This document shows positions 17,080 through 27,151 of a stretch of 34,615 nt of DNA, piece after piece; the first letter of the stretch is position 1, and every line of letters starts with the position of its first letter. The notes beneath the pieces were generated by a model. The model did not search any database, was not told where the DNA came from, and worked only from the letters and a program-made list of their open reading frames with translations. The DNA comes from Bacteroidales bacterium (GTDB lineage Bacteria; Bacteroidota; Bacteroidia; Bacteroidales; UBA4181). A program made the position numbers and the translations under genes. The stretch is from the NCBI GenBank assembly GCA_031265445.1, contig JAISCQ010000034.1, positions 1-34,615 on the forward strand. Direction: 5' to 3'.

Positions 17080-18543
17080 ATGAAAAGGATAATTAATTGT
17101 TTGATCGTGATTTTTTGTATTGCAACCACCGGTTGTGAGGACTTCCTTACCGTATTGCCCCAGTCGGAATATAGTTTGGATGGCTTTTATAAGTCACAAA
17201 ATGATTTCGACGCAGCTATCGCTGCCGTATATGCCGAACAGCAGGAGTTGTACCGTGAAACCAATAACTGGTGGAGGGCAATCACTGTCAGGAGCGATGA
17301 GATGCTTGGCGGAGAACCATATACAAATGGGTTCGACCGTTTTATCGACGGCGATAATGTTTCCCAACTGCTCGGTGCATGGGACCGTTACTGGAAAATG
17401 ATCTTCCGCTGCAATATGATCATTGACAAAATTGACAAAGTCGACTTTAAAGACAGCGATTTGAAAGATCATGTCAAAGGAGAAGCATACATGTTGCGCG
17501 GATACGCATATTGGAGCTTAGCCAGCCAGTTCGGAGGGATGCCGATCGTTAAAAAACCGCTCACAGTAGAGGAAATAAGAATCATACCTCGCTCAACACA
17601 AGCGGAGACCTATGCATTGGCTGAAGAGGATATGAAGACCGGACACCAGCTGCTTCCGGAAAAATGGACCGGCGAAAAGCTTGGAAGGGTTACCAAATAT
17701 GCCGCAGCGGGCGCCTTGGGCAGGATGTTGCTGTACCGGTCGAGATTCTCTGACGCTAAACCATATCTGAAAGAAATCATTGACTCCGAGTTTTTTGAGA
17801 TGGAAGAGAAGTATGAAGACTGCTTTATAGATTCGAAAGATAATGGGCCCGAAAGAGTATGGGATGTTCAATTTGGCGAAGGGCAGCTTGGCGAAGGAAC
17901 GCGGTTTATTTCCGGACTGCTGCCTGAAGGCACAAGTACCGATTTGATGCCATTCTACGGAGACGCGGCAGCAGTAGCGGTGTCCGAACAATTTGTGAGT
18001 AAATACGAACCCGGGGATTTGCGAAAGGATATCTCCGTTGTAACGGATCTGCTTATCAATGGGGTGATCTCAAATCGACATTATATTTCAAAATTTATAC
18101 GATATTCCTATACCCCCAAGGATATGTACGACTGGGCTAATAATTTCCCCCTGATCAGGTATACCGACGTAAAGATGATGTATGCCGAAGTTTTAAATGA
18201 AGAGGGATATGTTGCCGATGGCGAAGCATTCGATATTATCAACGAGGTGCGTAACAGAGCCGGATTAGCAGCTTTGACTTCTGCCGAACTGCCCAATCAG
18301 GCTTCTTTAAGGGAAGCAATCATTCATGAACGAAACATAGAATTTGCTTTTGAAGGATTGCGGTGGTTTGATCTTGTTCGTTGGGGAATAGCAAAAGAGG
18401 TAATGGATGAATTTTTCTTAGACCCGGCGGAAGGAGGCGGCATTTATTCAATGGATGAATTCCGTACAATTTTTGCCATCCCTGCCGACGAAATGACCCG
18501 GTATAACAATAAGGAAATCATGTGGCAAAACACTGGATATTAA
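17080..18543 (+). CDS. susD: SusD/RagB-family glycan-binding lipoprotein
   Basis: 487 residues with lipobox ATTGC (Cys19). SusD/RagB helical repeats follow, including AYMLRGYAYWSLASQFGGMP, the family's TPR-type core, and a C-terminal IIHERNIEFAFEGLRWFDLVRWG segment diagnostic of the family. It is a surface lipoprotein that lids the SusC barrel and captures oligosaccharide. It starts 21 nt after susC and is followed by a strong terminator, so susCD form the end of this transcription unit. Length is typical. Confidence 0.96.
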   Translation: MKRIINCLIVIFCIATTGCEDFLTVLPQSEYSLDGFYKSQNDFDAAIAAVYAEQQELYRETNNWWRAITVRSDEMLGGEPYTNGFDRFIDGDNVSQLLGAWDRYWKMIFRCNMIIDKIDKVDFKDSDLKDHVKGEAYMLRGYAYWSLASQFGGMPIVKKPLTVEEIRIIPRSTQAETYALAEEDMKTGHQLLPEKWTGEKLGRVTKYAAAGALGRMLLYRSRFSDAKPYLKEIIDSEFFEMEEKYEDCFIDSKDNGPERVWDVQFGEGQLGEGTRFISGLLPEGTSTDLMPFYGDAAAVAVSEQFVSKYEPGDLRKDISVVTDLLINGVISNRHYISKFIRYSYTPKDMYDWANNFPLIRYTDVKMMYAEVLNEEGYVADGEAFDIINEVRNRAGLAALTSAELPNQASLREAIIHERNIEFAFEGLRWFDLVRWGIAKEVMDEFFLDPAEGGGIYSMDEFRTIFAIPADEMTRYNNKEIMWQNTGY

Positions 18544-18551
18544 TATAGTGT

Positions 18552-18592
18552 AAAGATCCGCAAGCCAAGCGTTCACTTGCGGATCTTTTTTA
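18552..18592 (+). terminator. Rho-independent terminator after susD
   Basis: A perfect 13-bp stem, AAAGATCCGCAAG (18552-18564) with CTTGCGGATCTTT (18576-18588), around an 11-nt loop and running into T residues. It lies 8 nt after the susD stop and separates the transport genes from the glycoside hydrolase genes. Confidence 0.92.
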
Positions 18593-18617
18593 TTCAAAAA
18601 CAGATTAAATTTTTGAG

Positions 18618-18625
18618 TACATTTG
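18618..18625 (+). promoter_or_regulatory. Putative -7 box for the glycoside hydrolase operon
   Basis: TACATTTG matches TAnnTTTG and sits 26 nt after the terminator and 65 nt before the first hydrolase start. No clear TTTG lies 19-21 nt upstream (the region is ATTCAAAAA), so it is a half-match that might need an activator. Confidence 0.45.
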
Positions 18626-18689
18626 CGCATGAAAAAATTTAAACGCCATCAAGATTACGGATTTTGGGATCAGGTTCATTGTGAAAAGC

Positions 18690-21600
18690 ATGAAAAAACG
18701 AGCATATATTGTATTAATTTCCCTCAGCATCTTCCTTTGCAGTTATCATCACAACAACACATCAACCGGCGGACAGATTCCGGTAGCGCCGTCAAGCAAA
18801 GAGTTGAACCGGTCTTTTGGAAAACATGATGAAGAAGCATTTCGGTTGCCGCCGCGAGTTTATCGCCCCGGGACATATTTCTTATTTATAGGAGGAAATG
18901 TCGGTATCAGAGGAATTACCGCCGATCTGGAAGCGATTGCCGAAGCGGGGATTTCAGATGTTTTATTTTTTCATGGACAGTTTGGCGCCCCCTGGCCCGG
19001 CGTAACACCCCAGATACCCTGCCTTAGCGACTTGTGGGATGATGCTGTGAGACATACTGCTGAAGAATGTCGACGACTGGGTTTACGCTTCACGATGCTG
19101 AATTGCCCCGGTTGGGCTATGTCCGGCGGCCCCTGGATCGAACCTTCCAATGCAATGCGTCACCTTGTGTGGAGCCGTACCGATGTAACAGGTGGAGCGG
19201 CCGGTATATCTTTGGCGCAGCCGCAGCCGGGTGAAGAACCGTGGCGCGATTATAAAGACATTACCGTACTCGCCTTTCCAACGCCTCTTGACGATAGCGG
19301 CGAACCGCTCAAGCCACGATCTGTAAAGAGTAACCGTCCGGAGTTACCGTGGATGGATTGTTTGGCAGGAGATCCAAAAGGAAGACTTTCGCTTTCTCCT
19401 GTGCAGGAAGACAATCCCAACTGGATAGAAGTAACCTTTCCCGAGGCGGCTACTGTCCGTACGGTTGAGTTTTCGAGTATCAGAAGTTTCAACCACGGGT
19501 GGAATCGCGAACCGGGTGTTACAGTGAAGGTACAGGCCATACTGCCGGACGGCACGGCACGGGAAGCGTTGCATGTCGCCTTGCCGAAGAGCAGCCACGG
19601 GGACGACCGCCCGATTTCGCTTGCCTGTTCCGAAATAAATGATGCGAAAACTTACCGTATTTCCATTGTAAACAGGCACAGCATGGCGCTTGGTTCGCTC
19701 CGGCTGTTTTCCGCCGCCCGTAAAAATAACTGGGAATCGGAAGCCGGATGGACATTGCGCAGCATGATCCGGCAAAATGAGAATCCCGAACAGTCGCAGG
19801 CCGCTTTTATTGATCCGGCCCAAATACGGGATGTCACTACCATGATGGACGGGCAGGGCAGCTTGAAATGGGATGTACCCGCCGGCGCATGGACAATCCT
19901 GCGCATCGGACATGTGAATACGGGGATGCGTAATGGCCCGGCTCCTCCCGAGGGAACAGGCTGGGAATGCGACAAACTTTCGGAAGCAGGTACCGATGCA
20001 CAGTTTGCCGGTTACATCGGGCGTCTTTCAGGCGGGAACGGCCCGCTTGCCGGCGGCTTATTGAATGGGATGCATTTAGACAGCTGGGAATGCGGAACTC
20101 AGACATGGACGGATGAGATGGAAACCGAATTCAGGCGTATTGCCGGTTATTCGCTTCGCAGCCGGATGCCGGCTATTTTCGGCTATGTGGTAGGCGACCA
20201 TGAAACAAGCGCCCGCTTTCTACGTGACTGGCGTGCCGCCATTAGCGATCTTTTCACCAATAAATTTTATGGCCGTATGGCAAAACTTGCGGAAGATAAC
20301 GGTTTGGCCGTATCATACGAAACTGCTGCAGGTGATGCCTTTCCCGCAGATATTCTCGAATATTACAAGTATGCCGACATACCCATGTGCGAATTTTGGC
20401 AACCCTTTACCGACGAAAAAATTCAGCGTTCCCATACCGGTAATCTGAATTACAAACCAATCAAGCCCACTGCCTCTGCCGCCCGTATTTACGGCAAGCC
20501 GCGTATCGCCGCCGAAGCGTTCACTTCCTTTAACCTGACATGGGATGAACACTGGGATATGCTGAAAGAAGCGGCCAATATCAACTTTGTTGAAGGTGTG
20601 ACGCATTTGGTATTGCATACTTATACGCATAACCCGCGAACGGATTTCCTGCCTCCCGGCGCCTCGTTCGGTTCAAACATCGGGACGCCATTCCTGCGTG
20701 GACAGACCTGGTGGAAACACATGCCGGAGTTTACCGCTTATTTTTCGCGTTGCACTTATTTGCTTGAACGCGGGAAACCGGTTTCGGACGTGCTTTGGTA
20801 TCTCGGCGACGAAATCGACCACATACCCGATCAGGAAGCTCCTTTTCCCGCAGGATTCAAGTATGACTACTGTAACCCCGACGTCCTGCTGAACAGGCTC
20901 ACGGTGCGCAACGGAATGTTAACCACGCCCGAAGGCATCAGCTACCGCGTGTTGTGGTTGCCCGACAGTCCGCGCATGTTGCCGCAAACATTAGAAAAGT
21001 TGTATGCGCTTGTACGCGACGGCGCCACTGTCATTGGCGATGCGCCGCGCGGACTTGCCACGCTGTCGGATGCAGCAGCGGCGCAACAGCGCTTTGAGAC
21101 TTTTGTGGAAAACATCTGGGGAAAAACTCCGGAACGCGGAGTTCGGAAACTGGGAAAAGGCGCCGTAATTTCGGGGATGACGCTCGACGAGGCTTTGAAC
21201 GAATTGAAAATCAGGCCTGACGTAACGGGTGGCGATGCGTTATGGCTGCACCGCCGCATTGACGGCGCCGACTGGTACTATGTGTGTGCGCCCAAAGGTA
21301 AAGGTTTTGTGGGTACGCTTGACTTTCACAGCAATGGGAGCGTCGAAATATGGGATCCCTTAACCGGCACCATAACGGCAGCGGAAGCCTGTCGCAGCGG
21401 CGACCGTACTTCGGTGACGCTTGACTTGCCGCAATCCGGTTCCTGTTTTGTCGTTTTCCGGAAAAAAGGAAAATCGCCAAAGGCTGTAAAAAGCGCTGAA
21501 AATAAAAATGTATCGCGTACCATATCCCTTGCTGCACCGTGGACGCTCGCTTTTCCGGACGGGTGGGGAGCGCCTTCCTCACTCCGTGTTGCAGAGCTGA

Positions 21601-22001
21601 AAGCATGGAAAGACCTCGATATACCGGACGAAGCAAAGGCGTTTTCGGGTACTGCCACTTACTCCACGACATTCGATGCCGGCGAAATAAAGCCGGGAAT
21701 GTATTTTTCGCTTGATCTTGGACGTGTCGAAATGATTGCCGTGGTTTCACTCAACGGCAAGCCGCTCCGTACCCTGTGGACGCCGCCCTGTCGCGTCGAC
21801 CTGACAGAGGGTGTCCGGCCGGGTTCCAATGTGCTGACCGTTGAAGTAACAAGCAGCTGGTTCAACCGTCTCGTCTATGACGCCGGTCAACCGGAAGAAG
21901 AGCGTAAGACATGGACTGTCAGTGGCCCTGCAAAAGATCAGCCGCTGAGGGAAAGCGGACTGCTTGGCCCTGTTGTGCTTACGATGCGGGAAAATATGTG
22001 A
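18690..22001 (+). CDS. GH106-family glycoside hydrolase (putative alpha-L-rhamnosidase), paralog 1
   Basis: I start at ATG 18690 (MKKRAYIVLISLSIFLC), because the hydrophobic signal follows directly; a GTG at 18681 is possible. The catalytic GH106 region opens with GGNVGIRGITADLEAIAEAG and a CPGWAMSGGPW segment, both typical. Glu467 in LDSWECG and Glu609 in EAFTS match by motif and spacing the two essential glutamates I recall for the characterised GH106 enzyme BT0986; that correspondence is inferred. A CEFW motif has Glu568. The C-terminal ~150 residues form a GH2-like sugar-binding beta-sandwich. It is exported, possibly lipidated. It is the first gene after the terminator and probably heads the hydrolase operon. 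Confidence 0.85.
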   Translation: MKKRAYIVLISLSIFLCSYHHNNTSTGGQIPVAPSSKELNRSFGKHDEEAFRLPPRVYRPGTYFLFIGGNVGIRGITADLEAIAEAGISDVLFFHGQFGAPWPGVTPQIPCLSDLWDDAVRHTAEECRRLGLRFTMLNCPGWAMSGGPWIEPSNAMRHLVWSRTDVTGGAAGISLAQPQPGEEPWRDYKDITVLAFPTPLDDSGEPLKPRSVKSNRPELPWMDCLAGDPKGRLSLSPVQEDNPNWIEVTFPEAATVRTVEFSSIRSFNHGWNREPGVTVKVQAILPDGTAREALHVALPKSSHGDDRPISLACSEINDAKTYRISIVNRHSMALGSLRLFSAARKNNWESEAGWTLRSMIRQNENPEQSQAAFIDPAQIRDVTTMMDGQGSLKWDVPAGAWTILRIGHVNTGMRNGPAPPEGTGWECDKLSEAGTDAQFAGYIGRLSGGNGPLAGGLLNGMHLDSWECGTQTWTDEMETEFRRIAGYSLRSRMPAIFGYVVGDHETSARFLRDWRAAISDLFTNKFYGRMAKLAEDNGLAVSYETAAGDAFPADILEYYKYADIPMCEFWQPFTDEKIQRSHTGNLNYKPIKPTASAARIYGKPRIAAEAFTSFNLTWDEHWDMLKEAANINFVEGVTHLVLHTYTHNPRTDFLPPGASFGSNIGTPFLRGQTWWKHMPEFTAYFSRCTYLLERGKPVSDVLWYLGDEIDHIPDQEAPFPAGFKYDYCNPDVLLNRLTVRNGMLTTPEGISYRVLWLPDSPRMLPQTLEKLYALVRDGATVIGDAPRGLATLSDAAAAQQRFETFVENIWGKTPERGVRKLGKGAVISGMTLDEALNELKIRPDVTGGDALWLHRRIDGADWYYVCAPKGKGFVGTLDFHSNGSVEIWDPLTGTITAAEACRSGDRTSVTLDLPQSGSCFVVFRKKGKSPKAVKSAENKNVSRTISLAAPWTLAFPDGWGAPSSLRVAELKAWKDLDIPDEAKAFSGTATYSTTFDAGEIKPGMYFSLDLGRVEMIAVVSLNGKPLRTLWTPPCRVDLTEGVRPGSNVLTVEVTSSWFNRLVYDAGQPEEERKTWTVSGPAKDQPLRESGLLGPVVLTMRENM

Positions 22002-22022
22002 AATTATAATCAATTTATACGG

Positions 22023-24116
22023 ATGAAGAATAATGTTATTGTTTTAGTATTCACTGCCCTGGTATCACAATCCTGTGCCTGTAGCAACCATGCCGGGATC
22101 AACAGGGAAGCCCTGGTTAAACGGCATACCGTAGTACTCGACAGTCTTTCGGGTACCGAATCGGTACAGGTTGGAAATGGCGAGATAGCATTTGGAATCG
22201 ATGCTACGGGATTACAGACATTCTATGGTAATACCATGTCCCAATGGGGATGGCATTCCGTACCATGCCCTGTCGAAGGGAAACATTCCGCACTGATACC
22301 GGAAGAATGGGATTTTCACGGGCAAAAATTACCTTACCGTTCTTCGGCCAAAGGACAGGAATCCCTGTACAGGTGGATGCGTGAAAATCCACACAGAATA
22401 TGTCTCGGACAGTTGCGTTTCCTGATTAAAAAGGCCAATGGACAGGCCATTGCTCCGGATGACGTGAAAGAGATCCGGCAGTCGCTGGATATGTGGACAG
22501 GTATTGTCGAGAGCAATTATACGGTTGAAGGTGCACCGGTGCGCGTTATTACATGTGTTGATCCGGAAACGGGCAGTTTGGCTGTTGAAGTTCGTTCCTC
22601 GCTGGTACAGAGCGGAAAGTTACAGGTCGAATGGACATTCCCGTATGGTCACCATGGGGTTACAGGCGCGGACTGGACAAAAGCGGAAAGGCACAAAACC
22701 ACGCTCATTTCTACTGATGCAAATCGTGCGGATCTTCTCCGGAATATGGATGAAACAGTTTATTATGCCTCTATGCTTTGGGACGGCCCTGTAGATTTCA
22801 GCGAGACGGAACCGCATAAATTTCTCTTAAAACCGGGCGCAAAAACAAAAACAATGGCTTTCGCCGTATGTTATAGCCCCCATAAAATAAACGGTCTTCC
22901 TTCATCTTTGGCAGCAATGGAGTCGTCAAAAAAAAGCTGGCCTGCTTTCTGGGGATCCGGAGGAGCAGTTGATCTTTCCAAAAGCCTTGATCCCCGCTGG
23001 AAAGAATTGGAACGTCGTACAGTTCTTTCCCAATACCTGCTGGCGGTTAACGGGGCGGGGTCTTTACCCCCTCAGGAAAGCGGGCTTTTCAATAATAGCG
23101 GATGGTATGGTAAATTTCATCTGGAAATGCACTGGTGGCATGGCGCACATTACGCGCTTTGGAACCGCTGGCCGATGATGGAGAAAAGCTTACGGTTTTA
23201 TCATGATGTTTTACCCAAAGCGCAGGCATTAGCAAAATCCCAGGGTTTTAAAGGTGCGCGCTGGCCCAAGATGACAGGGCCTGATGCGGAAGATTCCCCG
23301 TCGGGTACCGGCCCGTTACTGATTTGGCAGCAGCCTCATCCGATTTTCTATGCCGAATTGGAATACCGGCAAAATCCGACAAAATCCGTACTTGAAAAAT
23401 GGTTGGAAATTGTGCAGGAATCAGCAGCATTTATGGCGGATTTTGCCGTATTTGACGAAAAACGTCAACATTATGTATTGGGGCCGCCTCTCGCTACTGT
23501 TCCTGAAAATTCAAACTATGCGCAGTCCTGCAATCCTGCTTTCGAACTCTCTTACTGGCGGACAGGTCTGCGTTGGGCACAGGTCTGGCGTGAGCGTCTT
23601 GGGTTATCCCGGGAAAAAAACTGGGATGATGTGATTGAAAAGCTTGCACCGTTACCCGTATCGGACGGCGTTTACCTGTCGCAGGAAGACATGCCGGACA
23701 CCTATACAAAAATGAACTGGGAGCATCCTTCCCTCGTCGGGCCGGGAGGCATGCTGCCCGGAGACGGTACAGACCCCGGTATTATTAAGCAAACAGTAGA
23801 AAAGGTTTGGGAAACATGGCAATGGGATAAATGCTGGGGATGGGATTTCCCAATGATGGCAATGGCTGCGGCGCGAAACGGCAATCCGCAGATGGCAATA
23901 GATGCATTATTGCATCCTTCATACAAAAATTCGTATAACAAAGCGGGTTTGAGTACAGGAGGCCCGTTCCCGTATTTCCCTTCCAACGGAGGACTGCTGT
24001 ATGCCATCGCCATGATGGCTGCGGGGTGGGATGGAGCGCCGCCCATAGAAGCGCCCGGATTTCCCAAAAACGGAAAATGGACGGTAAAATACGAGGGGCT
24101 TCATAAAACGCCCTGA
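22023..24116 (+). CDS. Lipoprotein resembling six-hairpin (alpha/alpha)6 glycosidases, family unassigned
   Basis: 697 residues with a lipoprotein-like signal (LVSQSC, Cys at about 18). The N-terminal ~270 residues look like the beta-sandwich found before (alpha/alpha)6 barrels, with VGNGEIAFGIDATGLQTF near its start. The C-terminal ~400 residues are helical and aromatic-rich, with motifs GKFHLEMHWWHGAHYALW (Glu368), NPAFELSYW and WDKCWGWDFPMMAMAAARNG. Similar overall plans occur in GH65 and GH95 clans, but I cannot place it in a numbered family. It starts 21 nt after the first GH106 gene. Candidate catalytic residues are Glu368 and acidic residues near the ELSYW motif; this is a guess. Exported hydrolase is likely. 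Confidence 0.68.
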   Translation: MKNNVIVLVFTALVSQSCACSNHAGINREALVKRHTVVLDSLSGTESVQVGNGEIAFGIDATGLQTFYGNTMSQWGWHSVPCPVEGKHSALIPEEWDFHGQKLPYRSSAKGQESLYRWMRENPHRICLGQLRFLIKKANGQAIAPDDVKEIRQSLDMWTGIVESNYTVEGAPVRVITCVDPETGSLAVEVRSSLVQSGKLQVEWTFPYGHHGVTGADWTKAERHKTTLISTDANRADLLRNMDETVYYASMLWDGPVDFSETEPHKFLLKPGAKTKTMAFAVCYSPHKINGLPSSLAAMESSKKSWPAFWGSGGAVDLSKSLDPRWKELERRTVLSQYLLAVNGAGSLPPQESGLFNNSGWYGKFHLEMHWWHGAHYALWNRWPMMEKSLRFYHDVLPKAQALAKSQGFKGARWPKMTGPDAEDSPSGTGPLLIWQQPHPIFYAELEYRQNPTKSVLEKWLEIVQESAAFMADFAVFDEKRQHYVLGPPLATVPENSNYAQSCNPAFELSYWRTGLRWAQVWRERLGLSREKNWDDVIEKLAPLPVSDGVYLSQEDMPDTYTKMNWEHPSLVGPGGMLPGDGTDPGIIKQTVEKVWETWQWDKCWGWDFPMMAMAAARNGNPQMAIDALLHPSYKNSYNKAGLSTGGPFPYFPSNGGLLYAIAMMAAGWDGAPPIEAPGFPKNGKWTVKYEGLHKTP

Positions 24117-24229
24117 AAATATATATCCAACCCGGAACACACCTCTTCATAGCAGGCACGCGAACAAACAGTATGGACTTACCTGCCAATTGGCGGCATT
24201 AGACAAATAATTCTCAAAAATATATTAAA

Positions 24230-27151
24230 ATGAAAATGACAAAAATCTTATTCCCGATATTTATCGGGCTGTTGCTGACCTGTTGCAGCAAATCTCCCAA
24301 TCTTAAAAACGAATCCGATTGGCCGGCAGTAGGCTACGGGTATTTATCCGAAAACTTTAAGTCGCCGGATGCATTATACGGTGTGGATTGCTGGTGGTGG
24401 TGGCTTAACGGGAATGTTACCAAAGAAGCTATTACTAAAGACCTGGAAGCTATGAAATCGCGGAATTTCTTTGGCGCCATGATTTTCGACGCCGGCGGGC
24501 ACGATCAGGGCGGGCATAAAGATATCATCCCGGCCGGCCCCCTTTTCGGATCCAAAGAGTGGAACGACTTATTTGTTTTCGCTCTCGACGAAGCAAAAAG
24601 GCTGGGGCTGGAAATCGGATTCAACATACAAAGCGGCTGGAACCTGGGTGGCCCCCGTGTCACTGTGGAGCATGCCGCCAAACAGCTTACTTTTTCGGAA
24701 ACGAAAATTACGGGAGGTAACGGGGTAAATATTTCGTTGAAAACGCCACATAAGAACTATGATTTTTATAAAGACCTTGCGGTTTTGGCCTTCCCTTTAA
24801 AAGAGGAAAATATTTTGCAGGAGAGAATAACATTTTTGAGTTACAAACTCGGGCTGCACGAATTGGGCGGTTCCGCTCCCGATTGCCGTTTTTTACTTGA
24901 CAATAACCGTCCGGACAGGAACAGCGCCGGCACGGCTTATGTGTTAAAAAGAAGCGAGATTGTCGATATTACCGGAAATATGGATACGGACGGCAATCTG
25001 GCGTGGCAGGCCCCTGCGGGAGAATGGGGTATAATGAGGATCGGATATACCTGCACGCTGGCCGGGGTGTCGACCTCCAGCGAAGGGTGGAAGGGGAAAG
25101 TCCTGGATTACATGAGTAAAGAAGCCTTTGATTTCTATTGGAACGATGTCGTCAAGCCTGTTCTGCAGGCGGCGGGAGATCATGCCGGCACAACGCTTAA
25201 ATATATGGAAACCGATAGCTGGGAGTGCGGCGGAATGAACTGGACAGGCAATTTCCCAAATGAGTTCAAGTCCTTCTGCGGATATGATCTGCTGAAATAT
25301 TTGCCGGTAATCGGAGGATATGTGGTGGAGGATATCGGCACGTCGAACGCCTTTTTAGCCGACTTCAGGAAAACGATAGCCGAGCTGGTTGCAGTCAATC
25401 ATTACGGAGAGTTTGCAAACTGTGCCCACAAATATAATATGGGCATACAGCCCGAATCGGCAGGGCCTCACGCAGGGCCGCTCGACGGAATCAAGAATTA
25501 CGGATATAGCGATATCGTGATGAGTGAATTTTGGTCGCCCTCGCCTCACCGCCCTGCTCCCGGGAACCGGTTTTTCCTGAAACAGGCCTCTTCTGCGGCG
25601 CATATTTACGGTAAAAGAATTGTCGGTGCGGAATCATTCACTACCATAGGCCCGCACTGGAACGACGAGTTGTGGCGCAACCAGAAATCTTCGTTCGACC
25701 ATGAGATCTGTGCAGGGCTTAACCGTATGTATTTCCACACGTTTACCAGTTCTCCCGGGGAGATGGGGCTTCCGGGGCAGGAATATTTCGCCGGAACGCA
25801 CGTAAACCCGCAGGTTACGTGGTGGAACGAGTCAGGCCCTTTTATTGATTATATTCGTCGTACGCAGACTGTCGTTCAGAATGGAACATTTGTCGGCGAT
25901 GTTCTTTATTACTACGGAGACCATGTTCCCAATGTCTTTCCCTTCAAACATTCCGATCCCGCCGGTGTTATGCCCGGGTTCGATTATGACGTAACCAGCG
26001 AGGATATACTTTTGAAGCTTCAAGTGGAAAAGGGTAAAATATACGTTCCCGGCGGTATCCGGTACGAAGTTTTAGTCCTTCCGGATCATAGGGTATTATC
26101 TCTCCGGGCATTGGAAAAAGTCGAAACCCTGTTAAAAGACGGCGCCTGCATTACAGGATACAAGCCCGAACGCTGTATAAGTTTGTCGGGAGGCGAAAAA
26201 GCCCAAAGCCGCTTCCATGAGCTTGCAGATAAAATATGGGGGCCTGCATCCGAAAAAGGAGAGAACAAATACGGCAAAGGCTTGGTAACCTGGGGAATTT
26301 CCGCCCGCGAGTATCTTTTAAATAAAGGAATCGGGGCCGATTTTCAAATTGCAGGCAACAGCGATGTGGACACATACGACTACATTCATTATGTCGTAGC
26401 GGAGAAAGACGTCTACTTTGTAAGTAACCAGACCGGGGAGCGGGTAGATATGAACTGCACTTTCCGCATCTCCGGCTTCAGGCCCGAATTATGGGACGCT
26501 CTTTCAGGAGAGATAAGAATAGCCGGCGCTTTTACCCAAAAAGAAGGAACCACTACCGTACCGTTGACACTGGAGCCTTACGGGGCTGTATTTGTCGTTT
26601 TTAACGAGCCGGTAAGCAAAGACCTGCAGGGAACAGCGCAAGGAAATTATCCGGATTATGTAGCCGTAAAAGATATAAACGGTCCGTGGGTTGTCAATTT
26701 CGACCCCGCATGGGGAGGCCCCCAATCGGTCGAATTTGCCGGACTCACAGACTGGACACAGCATCCCGACCAGGGTATCAAATATTATTCGGGAGCTGCT
26801 GTGTATCACAGTACATTCACCATAGACTTTACTCCGGAGAAAGGAAAATCATACGTTCTTCAGCTGGAAAATGTAAAGGACGTGGGGATAGCCGCTGTAA
26901 CGATCAATGGAAAATACAGGGGAGTGGCGTGGACAAAACCTTTCAGGGTTGATATAACCGGCGACTTGAAGAGTGGAGACAATACGCTCGGAATAAAAGT
27001 AGTGAACTCGTGGTACAACCGGGTTCTCGGCGATGAGATCGGCATCGGCGAAAAACGCTTTACTTCCACCAACATCGTATTGAGAAAAACAACCCCGGAA
27101 CCCTCCGGTTTAATTGGGCCTGTAAGAATTATGGAGGAAAAATGGAATTAA
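24230..27151 (+). CDS. GH106-family glycoside hydrolase, paralog 2
   Basis: 973 residues with lipobox LLLTCC (Cys about 18). The start of the mature domain has the textbook CWWWWLNGNVTKEAITKDLE. SGWNLGGPRVTVEHAAKQL replaces the usual PGW...GGPWV segment, a visible divergence. Putative catalytic Glu332 lies in METDSWECGG and Glu468 in ESFTT; SEFW has Glu433. A GH2-like C-terminal sandwich contains NFDPAWGGP, DWTQHPDQGIKYYSG and NSWYNRVLGDE. A 113-nt gap with a GCCAATTGGC palindrome (24185-24194) precedes it and might hold a regulatory site. Its stop overlaps by 10 nt the start of a truncated duplicate of the next GH106 gene. Confidence 0.87.
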   Translation: MKMTKILFPIFIGLLLTCCSKSPNLKNESDWPAVGYGYLSENFKSPDALYGVDCWWWWLNGNVTKEAITKDLEAMKSRNFFGAMIFDAGGHDQGGHKDIIPAGPLFGSKEWNDLFVFALDEAKRLGLEIGFNIQSGWNLGGPRVTVEHAAKQLTFSETKITGGNGVNISLKTPHKNYDFYKDLAVLAFPLKEENILQERITFLSYKLGLHELGGSAPDCRFLLDNNRPDRNSAGTAYVLKRSEIVDITGNMDTDGNLAWQAPAGEWGIMRIGYTCTLAGVSTSSEGWKGKVLDYMSKEAFDFYWNDVVKPVLQAAGDHAGTTLKYMETDSWECGGMNWTGNFPNEFKSFCGYDLLKYLPVIGGYVVEDIGTSNAFLADFRKTIAELVAVNHYGEFANCAHKYNMGIQPESAGPHAGPLDGIKNYGYSDIVMSEFWSPSPHRPAPGNRFFLKQASSAAHIYGKRIVGAESFTTIGPHWNDELWRNQKSSFDHEICAGLNRMYFHTFTSSPGEMGLPGQEYFAGTHVNPQVTWWNESGPFIDYIRRTQTVVQNGTFVGDVLYYYGDHVPNVFPFKHSDPAGVMPGFDYDVTSEDILLKLQVEKGKIYVPGGIRYEVLVLPDHRVLSLRALEKVETLLKDGACITGYKPERCISLSGGEKAQSRFHELADKIWGPASEKGENKYGKGLVTWGISAREYLLNKGIGADFQIAGNSDVDTYDYIHYVVAEKDVYFVSNQTGERVDMNCTFRISGFRPELWDALSGEIRIAGAFTQKEGTTTVPLTLEPYGAVFVVFNEPVSKDLQGTAQGNYPDYVAVKDINGPWVVNFDPAWGGPQSVEFAGLTDWTQHPDQGIKYYSGAAVYHSTFTIDFTPEKGKSYVLQLENVKDVGIAAVTINGKYRGVAWTKPFRVDITGDLKSGDNTLGIKVVNSWYNRVLGDEIGIGEKRFTSTNIVLRKTTPEPSGLIGPVRIMEEKWN

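Noticed and set aside
18681-18689. GTG start for GH106 paralog 1
   Set aside because: The ATG three codons later starts directly at the signal peptide; the GTG form remains possible but is not needed.
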